Origin: Nanobdellota archaeon
GTDB lineage: Archaea; Nanobdellota; Nanobdellia; Pacearchaeales; GW2011-AR1
DNA: 13,808 bases
Assembly (NCBI GenBank): GCA_018816205.1
Contig: JAHIWJ010000124.1
Coordinates: forward strand, 1 to 13,808
Direction: 5' to 3'
The position numbers were made by a program, and so were the translations under genes. The notes below the pieces were generated by a model. The model was not told the DNA's origin. It saw only the letters and a list, made by a program, of their open reading frames with translations, and made no database searches. This document shows, piece after piece, positions 1 through 5,999 of this stretch (position 1 is its first letter; each line of letters starts with the position of its first letter).

Positions 1-741
1 AATCTCAAAAGTTTTTGGATAACCCGCCACCATAAGTTTCTTCTGCCAAAGCTCTCCCATCGAAATTCTCAAGGAAACATCCATATCCAATGCATTATGA
101 TGCGTCGAGAACGGTGTCGCAGCAGCCCCCCCGGCAGAAGTCTCAAGAACTGGTGTCTCAACCTCTAGAAATCCTCTAGAAACCAAAAACTCTCTAACCG
201 TGCTCCAAAACTTGCTTTTACGAATAAACATCTCTCTAACCTCTTCATTCATCAAAATGTCAAGATACCTCTTCCGCAGCCGCTCTTCCTGGTCCTGCAG
301 CCCATGCCATTTCGCGGGTAGCGGCAGAATAGACTTAGTCAAGAGCTTTACCTTCTTCACAACAACAGAAAGTTCATTCCTTTTTGTGACTGTAACAGGT
401 CCTTCAACTTCAACAAAGTCCCCCACATCAAGATACTTCTTAAAAAGTTCTCTAGTAGCCTTGTCACTCTGCGGTTCCTGCAGTAAAATCTGAATTTTCT
501 CAGCCCCATCGTAAAGAGTCGCAAAAGCAATCTTCCCAAGATCTCGGATAGTCATCAATCTCCCAGCACACACAACCTTTTCCTTACTTACTTCCTCAAC
601 TCCAAGCTTAGAAAACCTCTTCCTAACCTCCTTAATGTCAAATTCTCTCTTCGAAATCGCCGGATACGGATCAATGCCCCGCTTTTTCAGCTCCTTCACC
701 TTACGCAACCGCTCAGAAACGATTTGGTCCTCTCTGCCCAT
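1..741 (-). CDS. lysS: Lysyl-tRNA synthetase, class II (N-terminal 247 aa, runs off left edge)
   Basis: This enzyme charges tRNA(Lys) with lysine in the cytoplasm. The reading frame is open from the ATG at 741 to the window edge. The first roughly 45 residues are a basic helical region (MGREDQIVSERLRKVKELKK). Residues of about 48-150 form the OB-fold anticodon-binding domain, and ERLRKRYLDIL marks the entry to the catalytic domain. Class II motif 1 is FLEVETPVLE, followed by the LysRS signature GGAAATPF-THHNALDMD-LRIS, ending in TFEI at the edge. Motifs 2 and 3 lie outside the window. The start is supported by a TATA-like box 26-29 nt upstream, which implies a leaderless transcript; a GGGG just before the ATG is too close to act as a normal Shine-Dalgarno. 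Many archaea use the unrelated class I LysRS, so the class II form is a lineage hint. Identity is secure. Confidence 0.95.
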   Translation of the reverse strand, partial: MGREDQIVSERLRKVKELKKRGIDPYPAISKREFDIKEVRKRFSKLGVEEVSKEKVVCAGRLMTIRDLGKIAFATLYDGAEKIQILLQEPQSDKATRELFKKYLDVGDFVEVEGPVTVTKRNELSVVVKKVKLLTKSILPLPAKWHGLQDQEERLRKRYLDILMNEEVREMFIRKSKFWSTVREFLVSRGFLEVETPVLETSAGGAAATPFSTHHNALDMDVSLRISMGELWQKKLMVAGYPKTFEI

Positions 742-762
742 CCCCTTTAGAGAAAACTTGCG

Positions 763-770
763 TTTATAAG
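763..770 (-). promoter_or_regulatory. TATA-like box for lysS
   Basis: CTTATAAA on the minus strand, preceded by an A-rich BRE-like stretch (GAAATAAAG). It is centred about 25 nt upstream of the lysS ATG at 741, which predicts initiation at or within a few nt of the start codon and a leaderless mRNA. Confidence 0.6.
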
Positions 771-811
771 CTTTATTTCGCTCGTTTTTATGCGAATTAA
801 CGTGTTTACAT

Positions 812-830
812 TTTAAACTGAAAGTTTAAA
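812..830. repeat. Perfect 8-bp inverted repeat overlapping the promoter of the acidic microprotein gene
   Basis: TTTAAACT and AGTTTAAA are separated by GAA. The right arm overlaps the TATA-like box of the downstream plus-strand gene, so the palindrome could be an operator or simply two opposed A/T-rich promoter elements. It lies between the divergent lysS and microprotein genes. A third GTTTAAA is at 844-850. Confidence 0.45.
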
Positions 831-832
831 TA
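825..832 (+). promoter_or_regulatory. TATA-like box for the acidic microprotein gene
   Basis: TTTAAATA, centred about 25 nt before position 854. That placement would give a leader of roughly 14 nt carrying the Shine-Dalgarno at 856-860. It overlaps the right arm of the inverted repeat. Confidence 0.45.
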
Positions 833-855
833 AGCTGATTTCATGTTTAAAAAAA

Positions 856-860
856 GGAGG
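856..860 (+). promoter_or_regulatory. Strong Shine-Dalgarno of the acidic microprotein gene
   Basis: AAAGGAGG with a 7-nt spacer to the ATG at 868. It is one of the clearest ribosome binding sites in a window where most genes look leaderless. It decides the start of this short gene and argues that the gene is translated. Confidence 0.7.
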
Positions 861-867
861 AATAAAG

Positions 868-1035
868 ATGGAAGAGGAAAAAGAAGAGAAGGTTGATGAC
901 TCTAAAGAGGAATCAGAAGAAGAAAAATCTGACGAATCTAAAGAGGACGACTCGGAAGAAGAGGATTCAGAAGAAGATGGATCGGAGGAGGAGAAACCCG
1001 CGGATTCCGAAGAAGAGGCCAAAAAGGAGGAGTAA
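868..1035 (+). CDS. Small, extremely acidic, low-complexity protein (55 aa)
   Basis: I do not recognise a family. The 55 residues are 25 Glu, 8 Asp, 8 Lys, 8 Ser and only six others (Met, Val, Gly, Pro, two Ala), with no aromatic or Cys residue. It should be fully disordered and strongly negative, and the Ser residues sit in acidic contexts resembling casein-kinase-type sites. Evidence that it is a gene: a near-consensus Shine-Dalgarno at the right spacing, a TATA-like box upstream, a clean ATG-to-TAA frame, and a T-rich tract after the stop. The opposite strand is also open but reads as a Ser-rich shadow. Possible roles are a nucleic-acid mimic, a charged chaperone-like peptide, or a binding partner of a basic protein; all are speculation. 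The Glu-codon repeats could also be a simple-sequence expansion. Confidence 0.7.
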   Translation: MEEEKEEKVDDSKEESEEEKSDESKEDDSEEEDSEEDGSEEEKPADSEEEAKKEE

Positions 1036-1044
1036 TTCTCCAAA

Positions 1045-1074
1045 TTTATTTTTATTTACTCTTTTTTAAATTTT
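1045..1074 (+). terminator. T-rich archaeal-type terminator
   Basis: Runs of T (ATTTATTTTTATTTACTCTTTTTT and TTTTC, broken by short A stretches) begin 10 nt after the stop of the acidic microprotein gene. There is no obvious hairpin, which fits T-tract-dependent archaeal termination. The tract overlaps the last codons of the convergent gene. Confidence 0.5.
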
Positions 1075-1341
1075 CAATACCTTGAATTCTTTAAAATCCT
1101 GGAACCGTTCAACCTTTTCTTCCACATTTCTAATCTGCGTGTGTTGAGTTCCACGCCTGCACAAGGCAGCAACATCGTCAACTTTTGATATATCTCCCTC
1201 AAGGAAAATTTCCAGCTTTCCGTTCTCAAGCTTCCTCAAATATCCTCTGACATCGCTTTTTTTAGCATTTTCTAAAATAAACTGCTCAAAAAACATGCTC
1301 TGCACACTTCCAGTTAAAACAAGCCTTACCGATTTTTTCAT
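1066..1341 (-). CDS. Acylphosphatase-fold protein lacking catalytic residues (91 aa)
   Basis: Acylphosphatases hydrolyse carboxyl-phosphate bonds such as that of acetyl phosphate. The 91-aa length and the pattern VRLVLTGSVQ-MFF near the N-terminus, GYLRKLENGKLEIFLEG at 33-49, and a C-terminal basic/acidic strand match the family. The normal motif G-x-V-Q-G-V-x-F-R reads here as GSVQSMFFE, so the phosphate-binding Arg is Glu19 and the cradle Gly is Ser15. The catalytic Asn of G-[WY]-V-R-N is Lys37. Both essential residues are therefore missing and the protein is probably not an acylphosphatase; it may bind a ligand or partner through the ferredoxin-like fold. The ATG at 1341 is about 26 nt from a TATA-like box (leaderless). 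Fold assignment is good; function is unknown. Confidence 0.8.
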   Translation of the reverse strand: MKKSVRLVLTGSVQSMFFEQFILENAKKSDVRGYLRKLENGKLEIFLEGDISKVDDVAALCRRGTQHTQIRNVEEKVERFQDFKEFKVLKI

Positions 1342-1363
1342 GTAAGGGTAAGAAATAAGGGGT

Positions 1364-1371
1364 TAATATAA
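1364..1371 (-). promoter_or_regulatory. TATA-like box for the acylphosphatase-fold gene
   Basis: TTATATTA on the minus strand, centred about 26 nt upstream of the ATG at 1341, predicting a leaderless transcript. It sits in the 46-bp gap after the polyprenyl-synthetase-like gene, so the acylphosphatase-fold gene probably has its own promoter, although read-through from upstream is possible. Confidence 0.5.
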
Positions 1372-1387
1372 TTTATGTTATAGGTTA

Positions 1388-2452
1388 TCAGCTAGCCAAT
1401 TTTCTTAAAGAATTATAGTAGCGATTAGAATCTAACACGACTGCCATTTCACTTAACGTTTTTCTTCTTTCTTTTGGAAATCCTCTTAACTGTTTTCTTG
1501 CTTCACGGCCAAATTTTTTTGCTTGTTTAATTGCAAAATTTATGCTTCCATTATTAATCATGTCCTGACTGATTTGAATCAACTCACTTTCAGGTGTTTG
1601 CATGCCTCTTTCAAAGACGCTTTTTAATCTATCAGTTTCTTCTTTACTCCCATGGTGCAAAGTATAAATCCCCGGCAAAGTTAACTCGCCGTGCATTATA
1701 TCTCTATGCGTATCGTTTACTTCTTTTTCAGACGTTGTATGGCCTTCAAAACTTGGAACGAAATCTGCAACATCATTCATTATTTGGTAACCCATTCCTA
1801 ACTGCCTTCCAAAGTTTTCTAAAGCTCCAGTTTCTTCTTTAGGGGCTCCGGCGAGAAGACCACCAATTTCACATATTCTTTCAAAATAAGCCGCGTTTAT
1901 TCCATAAATTCGTCTTTCACAACAACTTATCATGTCAGAAAAACTAGCACCACCCATTCGGGCAAAAGTATTCTCAAAAACGTCAAGGTATTCTCCTGTT
2001 TCAAAGGTAATGTCTGCTTGATTTAATAACTCAACAATTTTACTTCTATCTCTCGCGGTGATTTCTCCTGATTGTTTAACTAATCTCTCTGCCAAATCTC
2101 TTGTGAGCTTTGCAGCCATAATACTTTTGCTTATTTGAGCTAAATCTCTTTTCCCACCCTTTTCATCATAAACCCTATTTTCATAATACATACTGCATAA
2201 CTCGAGTTCTACGGCTGCGCAAACCGGAGCGATCCGTTGCCAATCTTCTCCCCCAGCACATTCATAGGCATTCCTCAACATAAAAGCCCTCAACTGTCCG
2301 GATGCCTCAGTTCTCTTTCTCGGCAATTCAGAAACTGCTTCATACAAACCCTCGCTCTCTCTTTTCAAAGGTTCCACTGCAGCCATTATCATAGGATTAA
2401 CAACTGCACAAGTTTCATGCATTTTTTTAAAATATTCAGAAGAAGTGGTCAT
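1388..2452 (-). CDS. Degenerate polyprenyl (isoprenyl diphosphate) synthetase-like protein (354 aa)
   Basis: The family condenses isopentenyl diphosphate with allylic diphosphates to make archaeal lipid precursors. Family features are clear: AAVELELCSM at about 79-88, ICEIGGLLAGAPKEE at about 193-207, GRQLGMGYQIMNDVADF at 215-231, LTLPGIYTLH at 257-266. Catalytic positions are eroded. The first Asp-rich motif DDxxD is replaced by ENRVYD (91-96). The second is NDVAD (226-230). The Lys-Thr after helix F reads Arg-Ile in CCERRIYG. The Lys before TLP is Glu256. The N-terminal GKRLRP is reduced to SGQLRA. The enzyme is thus unlikely to run normal magnesium-diphosphate chemistry; a regulatory subunit or altered-substrate enzyme fits better. 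The gene starts 3 bp after the upstream 255-aa gene, so they form an operon. Superfamily call is firm; activity is doubtful. Confidence 0.82.
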   Translation of the reverse strand: MTTSSEYFKKMHETCAVVNPMIMAAVEPLKRESEGLYEAVSELPRKRTEASGQLRAFMLRNAYECAGGEDWQRIAPVCAAVELELCSMYYENRVYDEKGGKRDLAQISKSIMAAKLTRDLAERLVKQSGEITARDRSKIVELLNQADITFETGEYLDVFENTFARMGGASFSDMISCCERRIYGINAAYFERICEIGGLLAGAPKEETGALENFGRQLGMGYQIMNDVADFVPSFEGHTTSEKEVNDTHRDIMHGELTLPGIYTLHHGSKEETDRLKSVFERGMQTPESELIQISQDMINNGSINFAIKQAKKFGREARKQLRGFPKERRKTLSEMAVVLDSNRYYNSLRKLAS

Positions 2453-2455
2453 TTT

Positions 2456-3223
2456 CTAAATCCCCTTAACTTCCTGCTTGCCAACCGCCTTTAAAGCATA
2501 CCCCATTTGTTTCAATAATCCATTTGGGCGTTCATTAAGGGATCCTTCCTTAATGGTTATGTAAAGGTCATCTCGTTGTGCCCCGGCAGGTATTTTTGAC
2601 TTAGCGAATTCAATGTCTTCGTATATCTCAAGTTTACGCACAATGTCTTCCATTTCTTTCTGGGTTCTTGGTTCTCCAAAGTGGCCTGCGGCTATGAAGG
2701 ACTCTGTCAATTCTGAATACAAACCCCTCCCGGCATCCTCGGGTTGTGGCATGGGTCTAACCAAATATGTTGTGTTGTGATCCGCTTTCCTCTTCGCTTT
2801 TGCGATTCTTACAGCTTTCTTTATGGCATCAATCTTAACACGCGAATTGAATCCAGTTGATCTTGAAAAACTATCTGCTTCATTACACACCTTTTCTACG
2901 AGACAATAATTCTTACCAAAAACCTTACCAAGCGAATCTTCCTTCCCAGTCATTACTCGCTCGTCTAGAGTTATATCCGAGTTTTTTATTTTTAGACTAA
3001 CCTTTAGTCTACATTCTCTTTCTTGGAAAGCCATATCCCCCGTTGATACCCAAATATTAATTTTTCCAAGAGTCTTCCCTAAATCAATAATTCCTATGTA
3101 CTCACAAGATGAAGAAATTCTGACCCTTCTTGGACCCATATTTCCATTCCAATGAGCCACCCTAGCTAATTGCAACATTTCCACTTCGGTGAATTGCTCT
3201 TTTCTTTCTGTTTTCTCTGTCAT
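2456..3223 (-). CDS. Uncharacterised soluble protein (255 aa), co-operonic with the polyprenyl-synthetase-like gene
   Basis: I do not recognise this family. There is no signal peptide or transmembrane segment, so it is probably cytoplasmic. It is rich in charged residues, with a beta-prone N-terminal half (about 32-92: RVRISSS, YIGIIDLG, INIWVSTGD, LKVSLKIKN) and a helical, basic centre (about 125-150, DAIKKAVRIAKAKRKADHN). A conserved-looking C-terminal stretch is DDLYITIKEGSLNERPNGLL. Four scattered cysteines show no metal-binding pattern. The ATG at 3223 has a purine-rich Shine-Dalgarno (AAGGA, 7-nt spacing to the start). Its stop lies 3 bp before the polyprenyl-synthetase-like start, so the two are almost certainly co-translated and may form a complex. 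A tandem Lrp-type regulator is divergently transcribed 117 bp away and is a candidate controller. Confidence 0.85.
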   Translation of the reverse strand: MTEKTERKEQFTEVEMLQLARVAHWNGNMGPRRVRISSSCEYIGIIDLGKTLGKINIWVSTGDMAFQERECRLKVSLKIKNSDITLDERVMTGKEDSLGKVFGKNYCLVEKVCNEADSFSRSTGFNSRVKIDAIKKAVRIAKAKRKADHNTTYLVRPMPQPEDAGRGLYSELTESFIAAGHFGEPRTQKEMEDIVRKLEIYEDIEFAKSKIPAGAQRDDLYITIKEGSLNERPNGLLKQMGYALKAVGKQEVKGI

Positions 3224-3230
3224 TTTACTT

Positions 3231-3235
3231 TCCTT
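3231..3235 (-). promoter_or_regulatory. Shine-Dalgarno of the 255-aa protein gene
   Basis: AAGGA on the minus strand followed by AAGTAAA and the ATG at 3223. Its presence implies a leadered transcript. Candidate TATA-like elements are TTTTATTA (3274-3281) and the AATATTTATGG region (about 3286-3296); I cannot choose between them. Confidence 0.5.
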
Positions 3236-3311
3236 GAGTTTATCACTCCAGAGAAGTAGCCAATTGCGTACTAATAAAACATTCCATAAATATTTTACAC
3301 AAAACGCAAGA

Positions 3312-3319
3312 TTTATAAC
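3312..3319 (+). promoter_or_regulatory. TATA-like box for the tandem Lrp/AsnC regulator
   Basis: TTTATAAC preceded by a purine/A-rich BRE-like stretch (AAAACGCAAGA). It is centred about 26 nt before the ATG at 3341, predicting a leaderless mRNA. It lies in the 117-bp divergent region shared with the minus-strand operon, so binding by the regulator here could control both directions. Confidence 0.6.
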
Positions 3320-3340
3320 TTAAAATTGCTTAATAAGTAA

Positions 3341-4309
3341 ATGAGCCAAATAAACCTCGACTTGAAAGACAGAAAAATACTCTACCAGCTAGACCTGAAT
3401 GCTCGACAGCCAAATGGGCAAATCGCAAAGAAAGTCGGGTTGAGTAAGGAAGTTGTCAGTTATAGAATTAAACGATTGGAAAAAGAAGGAGCGATTGAGA
3501 ATTATTACACAATAATAGACATGTCCAGATTAGGTTATTTTAGTTTTAGAATTTACATAAAATTATCAGATGCCACACCAGATATCGAGAAAGAAATTAT
3601 AAACTGTCTAGTAAAAGACAAAAATAGCTTCTTCGTGGCAGAAGTAGATGGGCCATTTGATATTGCCATAGGCGTTTGGGTTAAGGACATTTACGAATTC
3701 GAAGATTTCTATCTCAAATTCAAAAAAGAATACAAAAAGAATATCGGAAAAGAACAGATTTCCATTTTTACTATTGCTTATCACTTTCATCGTTCGTATA
3801 TTTTAGAAAAAAAACAAGCCGAATCAAGAGTAGAATATTTTGGAAAATCAAAATTAGAAAAACATGACGAACTGGACATCGAAATATTAAGATTAATCTC
3901 ACAGGACGCAAGAACCCCCATAGTAAAGATGTCCCAGCAGCTAAATGTCCCTGAAAGAACAATTGCATTTAGAATAAAACAACTAGAAAAGAAAGGCGTA
4001 ATTCAAGGATACCGGGCGCTGTTTAATCTGGGCTTGTTAGGTTATGAATATTATAAAGTGGACATGGTCCTAAGAGACATCTCAAGAATAAGAGATTTAA
4101 TTTCTTACGCAAACACCGACCCCAACATTATTTATATTGACCAAACAATTGGTGGAAGCGATTTCGAATTTGATTTAGAAGTTAAAAATAAAAATCATTT
4201 CTTAGAAATTATTGGCTATCTTCGGACAAGATTCCCGGAGATTAAAGAGTGGTCCTACATCACATTAAGAAAATATGACAAGTTAATTTATTTTCCAGAC
4301 AAAGAATAA
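3341..4309 (+). CDS. Tandem (duplicated) Lrp/AsnC-type transcriptional regulator (322 aa)
   Basis: Lrp/AsnC proteins are DNA-binding regulators of about 150 aa, each with an N-terminal winged HTH and a C-terminal ligand-binding RAM domain. This protein contains the unit twice. HTH-1 is at about 7-55 (LDLKDRKILYQLDLNARQ, with recognition-helix region GLSKEVVSYRIKRLEKEG). RAM-1 is at about 64-150. HTH-2 is at about 176-224 (ELDIEILRLISQDARTP, VPERTIAFRIKQLEKKG). RAM-2 is at about 232-315. A single chain therefore mimics an Lrp dimer and may read asymmetric DNA sites or two ligands. It is divergent from the unknown-protein/polyprenyl-synthetase-like operon, so local control and autoregulation are likely but inferred. 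It ends 4 bp from the convergent DUF362 gene. Confidence 0.92.
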   Translation: MSQINLDLKDRKILYQLDLNARQPNGQIAKKVGLSKEVVSYRIKRLEKEGAIENYYTIIDMSRLGYFSFRIYIKLSDATPDIEKEIINCLVKDKNSFFVAEVDGPFDIAIGVWVKDIYEFEDFYLKFKKEYKKNIGKEQISIFTIAYHFHRSYILEKKQAESRVEYFGKSKLEKHDELDIEILRLISQDARTPIVKMSQQLNVPERTIAFRIKQLEKKGVIQGYRALFNLGLLGYEYYKVDMVLRDISRIRDLISYANTDPNIIYIDQTIGGSDFEFDLEVKNKNHFLEIIGYLRTRFPEIKEWSYITLRKYDKLIYFPDKE

Positions 4310-4313
4310 CTTG

Positions 4314-5084
4314 CTACACGTAGTCTATATCTTCATTGCGATCCTTCTTTTCCGAAAGACTTTCATCAATCAACCTTAGGTAGGGAACTTCCTTCCACTC
4401 TTTGCCCAGGAGTTTCGCAGCCTGCTTGTCAATTTCAAGCGGCAATCCGGCAAGGATTACATTCTGTTCCGCGGCATCAACGATTGCAAAATCAGGAATC
4501 TTGCACTTGATGATGTCATGGACAGAATATCTCATCGGCCATTTTCGAATTTTATTCTTGCTTCTGGAGAAGAATCCTTTATAATGGTCCGCCGGAAATG
4601 CCCCAAGCATGTTTGATAAAACGCCCGCAATCTCTGTTTCCTCGTCCATTCTAAGTCTAGGCAGAGAAATAACAAAACTCTCTAAAAGCAATTTTGGATA
4701 ATAAACTTCATCAAATTTTAAGAATTCATAGTTCTCAACGACCTCCACCTCTGCCTTGTTCAAGTCAATTAAACTCACATCATATTTTTCGGCAAGCGCG
4801 TCATACCCTAGCGCTTCAAAAAGCTCCTGCGTGTCAACCCCATCTGCCCCTTCAGCAATAAACACATCTGCGACAGGATTTTTATGCTCCAGAACAAATT
4901 TAAGGATGCTCTCAACAAACTCTTTCCGAGTTGAGTCATGCAAGGGATCAGTCAAGGAAACCTTCAGCACAATTTTATCATACTTCTTTATTTCTCTCTG
5001 AAGTTTTAAAATGCCCAAAAGCTTAGGCACACTTTCTTCATAACTCTTGAACTTTATTGATGCTCCTTTTACTTCGGAAACCAT
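4314..5084 (-). CDS. DUF362 family protein (256 aa)
   Basis: DUF362 proteins are widespread in archaea and anaerobic bacteria; their biochemical role is not settled. The pattern here fits: an N-terminal strand-turn KIVLKVSLTDPLHDSTRKEF (about 37-56; the usual form is K-x-N), then VADVFIAEGADGVDTQELFEALGY and LAEKYDVSLIDLN, then FVISLPRLRMDEETEIAGVLSN resembling the family's thr/asn-containing core, and finally IVDAAEQNVILAGLPLE. No ferredoxin-type Cys clusters are present, unlike longer DUF362 proteins, so this is the short form. No signal peptide is visible. The ATG at 5084 is about 25 nt from a TATA-like box and has no Shine-Dalgarno, which suggests a leaderless transcript. It is convergent with the Lrp-type regulator gene. 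Confidence 0.8.
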   Translation of the reverse strand: MVSEVKGASIKFKSYEESVPKLLGILKLQREIKKYDKIVLKVSLTDPLHDSTRKEFVESILKFVLEHKNPVADVFIAEGADGVDTQELFEALGYDALAEKYDVSLIDLNKAEVEVVENYEFLKFDEVYYPKLLLESFVISLPRLRMDEETEIAGVLSNMLGAFPADHYKGFFSRSKNKIRKWPMRYSVHDIIKCKIPDFAIVDAAEQNVILAGLPLEIDKQAAKLLGKEWKEVPYLRLIDESLSEKKDRNEDIDYV

Positions 5085-5105
5085 TAATTTTTTCGGTAGA
5101 AGGAG

Positions 5106-5112
5106 TTTTTAA
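5106..5112 (-). promoter_or_regulatory. TATA-like box for the DUF362 gene
   Basis: TTAAAAA within AATAATTAAAAACTCC on the minus strand, centred about 25 nt upstream of the ATG at 5084. It lies in the 61-bp gap after the upstream surface-protein gene. Confidence 0.45.
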
Positions 5113-5145
5113 TTATTGTTATGCTGAAATCCGCCTTTTCGACTG

Positions 5146-5961
5146 TTATGAAGGAGGCAGTCCAAGAATAAATCTAACAAATCTGTCAAAAAGGTTATAA
5201 AACTGGGAGTCTGCAGTACTACTTGGACTTAGTTCTGGCTCCTGTGATGCTCCTATATCATCTGCGCCCAGCTCGCACTTTCCAGCTTGCTTCGGATTGC
5301 AATTGCTCTTTCCAACCCCAAAAAATGTAACACACTCACCGCCCGCCGCGCAACGGTAATATTCTGGCTGGGCGGTTTTTCCCTTATCTTCCTCTTTAGG
5401 CACTATTTCATCACTAGAGCCTCCACCACCCCCACTACTGTCACTGTTCTCTTCTCCACCGCTCGGACTTGTAGGCAGAGTGGCATTCTCACAATCTTCC
5501 GGGCAATTTTCAGGAGTTTCGTTCCCTTCACAAATTCCATCTCCGCAGCTAATGTTTGTGTCCAATAGCGGACAATCAATCGGCTCAAGCTGAGTAGCAT
5601 TTGTGCAATTTGTATAATTAAAAATTAAGTCTCCAGTCAGTTCTTCAAAAGTAATTTCCAAAACACCTAAATTGATAACCCCCCCATAAGGGCATGCATA
5701 ACACTGAGCAGAGTAAGGTTCTGGTTCTGGGCTAACATCCGCATCGTCAGGCGAGACCGCACCACTATCCCCCCCAGCGTCCTCGTCTGTAGAAGCCCCG
5801 GGAAATTGCACATAGGGTTCTTGCTCCTGACCAAATCCAACCACAACAAGCCCGCCAGGCATTATCTTCACGTGAGGCTTATTTAACGCCTGAGCGGTAA
5901 TAAAGATTCCGACACTTAAAATTACCAATACAAAAAATACAGACCACCACTTTTTTTCCAT
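5146..5961 (-). CDS. Cys-rich N-anchored surface protein (271 aa)
   Basis: A predicted extracytoplasmic protein. Residues 1-6 are charged (MEKKWW), followed by one hydrophobic segment at about 7-26 that is a signal peptide or anchor. The ectodomain is acidic and Pro/Ser/Gly-rich (about 55-82 and 163-185, including a Gly run), with sequon-rich stretches (NYTNCTNAT, NIS, NET). It contains a CGDGIC-EGNE-CPEDC motif at 139-157, a short Cys-stabilised, probably metal-binding module that recurs in archaeal secreted proteins. A second Cys cluster lies at about 203-229 (RCAAGGEC, SNCNPKQAGKC). The last 18 residues form an aromatic amphipathic segment (FYNLFDRFVRFILGLPPS). The function is unknown. A TATA-like box about 25 nt upstream suggests its own leaderless promoter rather than co-transcription with trmY. 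Confidence 0.85.
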   Translation of the reverse strand: MEKKWWSVFFVLVILSVGIFITAQALNKPHVKIMPGGLVVVGFGQEQEPYVQFPGASTDEDAGGDSGAVSPDDADVSPEPEPYSAQCYACPYGGVINLGVLEITFEELTGDLIFNYTNCTNATQLEPIDCPLLDTNISCGDGICEGNETPENCPEDCENATLPTSPSGGEENSDSSGGGGGSSDEIVPKEEDKGKTAQPEYYRCAAGGECVTFFGVGKSNCNPKQAGKCELGADDIGASQEPELSPSSTADSQFYNLFDRFVRFILGLPPS

Positions 5962-5982
5962 TTGTAAAGCAATGATTCAATA

Positions 5983-5990
5983 TTTTTAAA
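5983..5990 (-). promoter_or_regulatory. TATA-like box for the 271-aa surface protein gene
   Basis: TTTAAAAA on the minus strand in the 38-bp gap after trmY, centred about 25 nt upstream of the ATG at 5961. It predicts a leaderless transcript starting next to the ATG. Confidence 0.55.
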
Positions 5991-5999
5991 GCTTGTTAA

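Noticed and set aside
813..1043. Minus-strand Ser-rich 76-codon open frame
   Set aside because: It is the reverse complement of the Glu/Asp-codon run of the plus-strand acidic gene; the plus strand has the Shine-Dalgarno, TATA-like box and T-tract.
2459..3223. The 255-aa protein as the small subunit of a heteromeric prenyl synthase
   Set aside because: The gene order is suggestive, but I see no sequence resemblance to known small subunits, so I left it as unknown.
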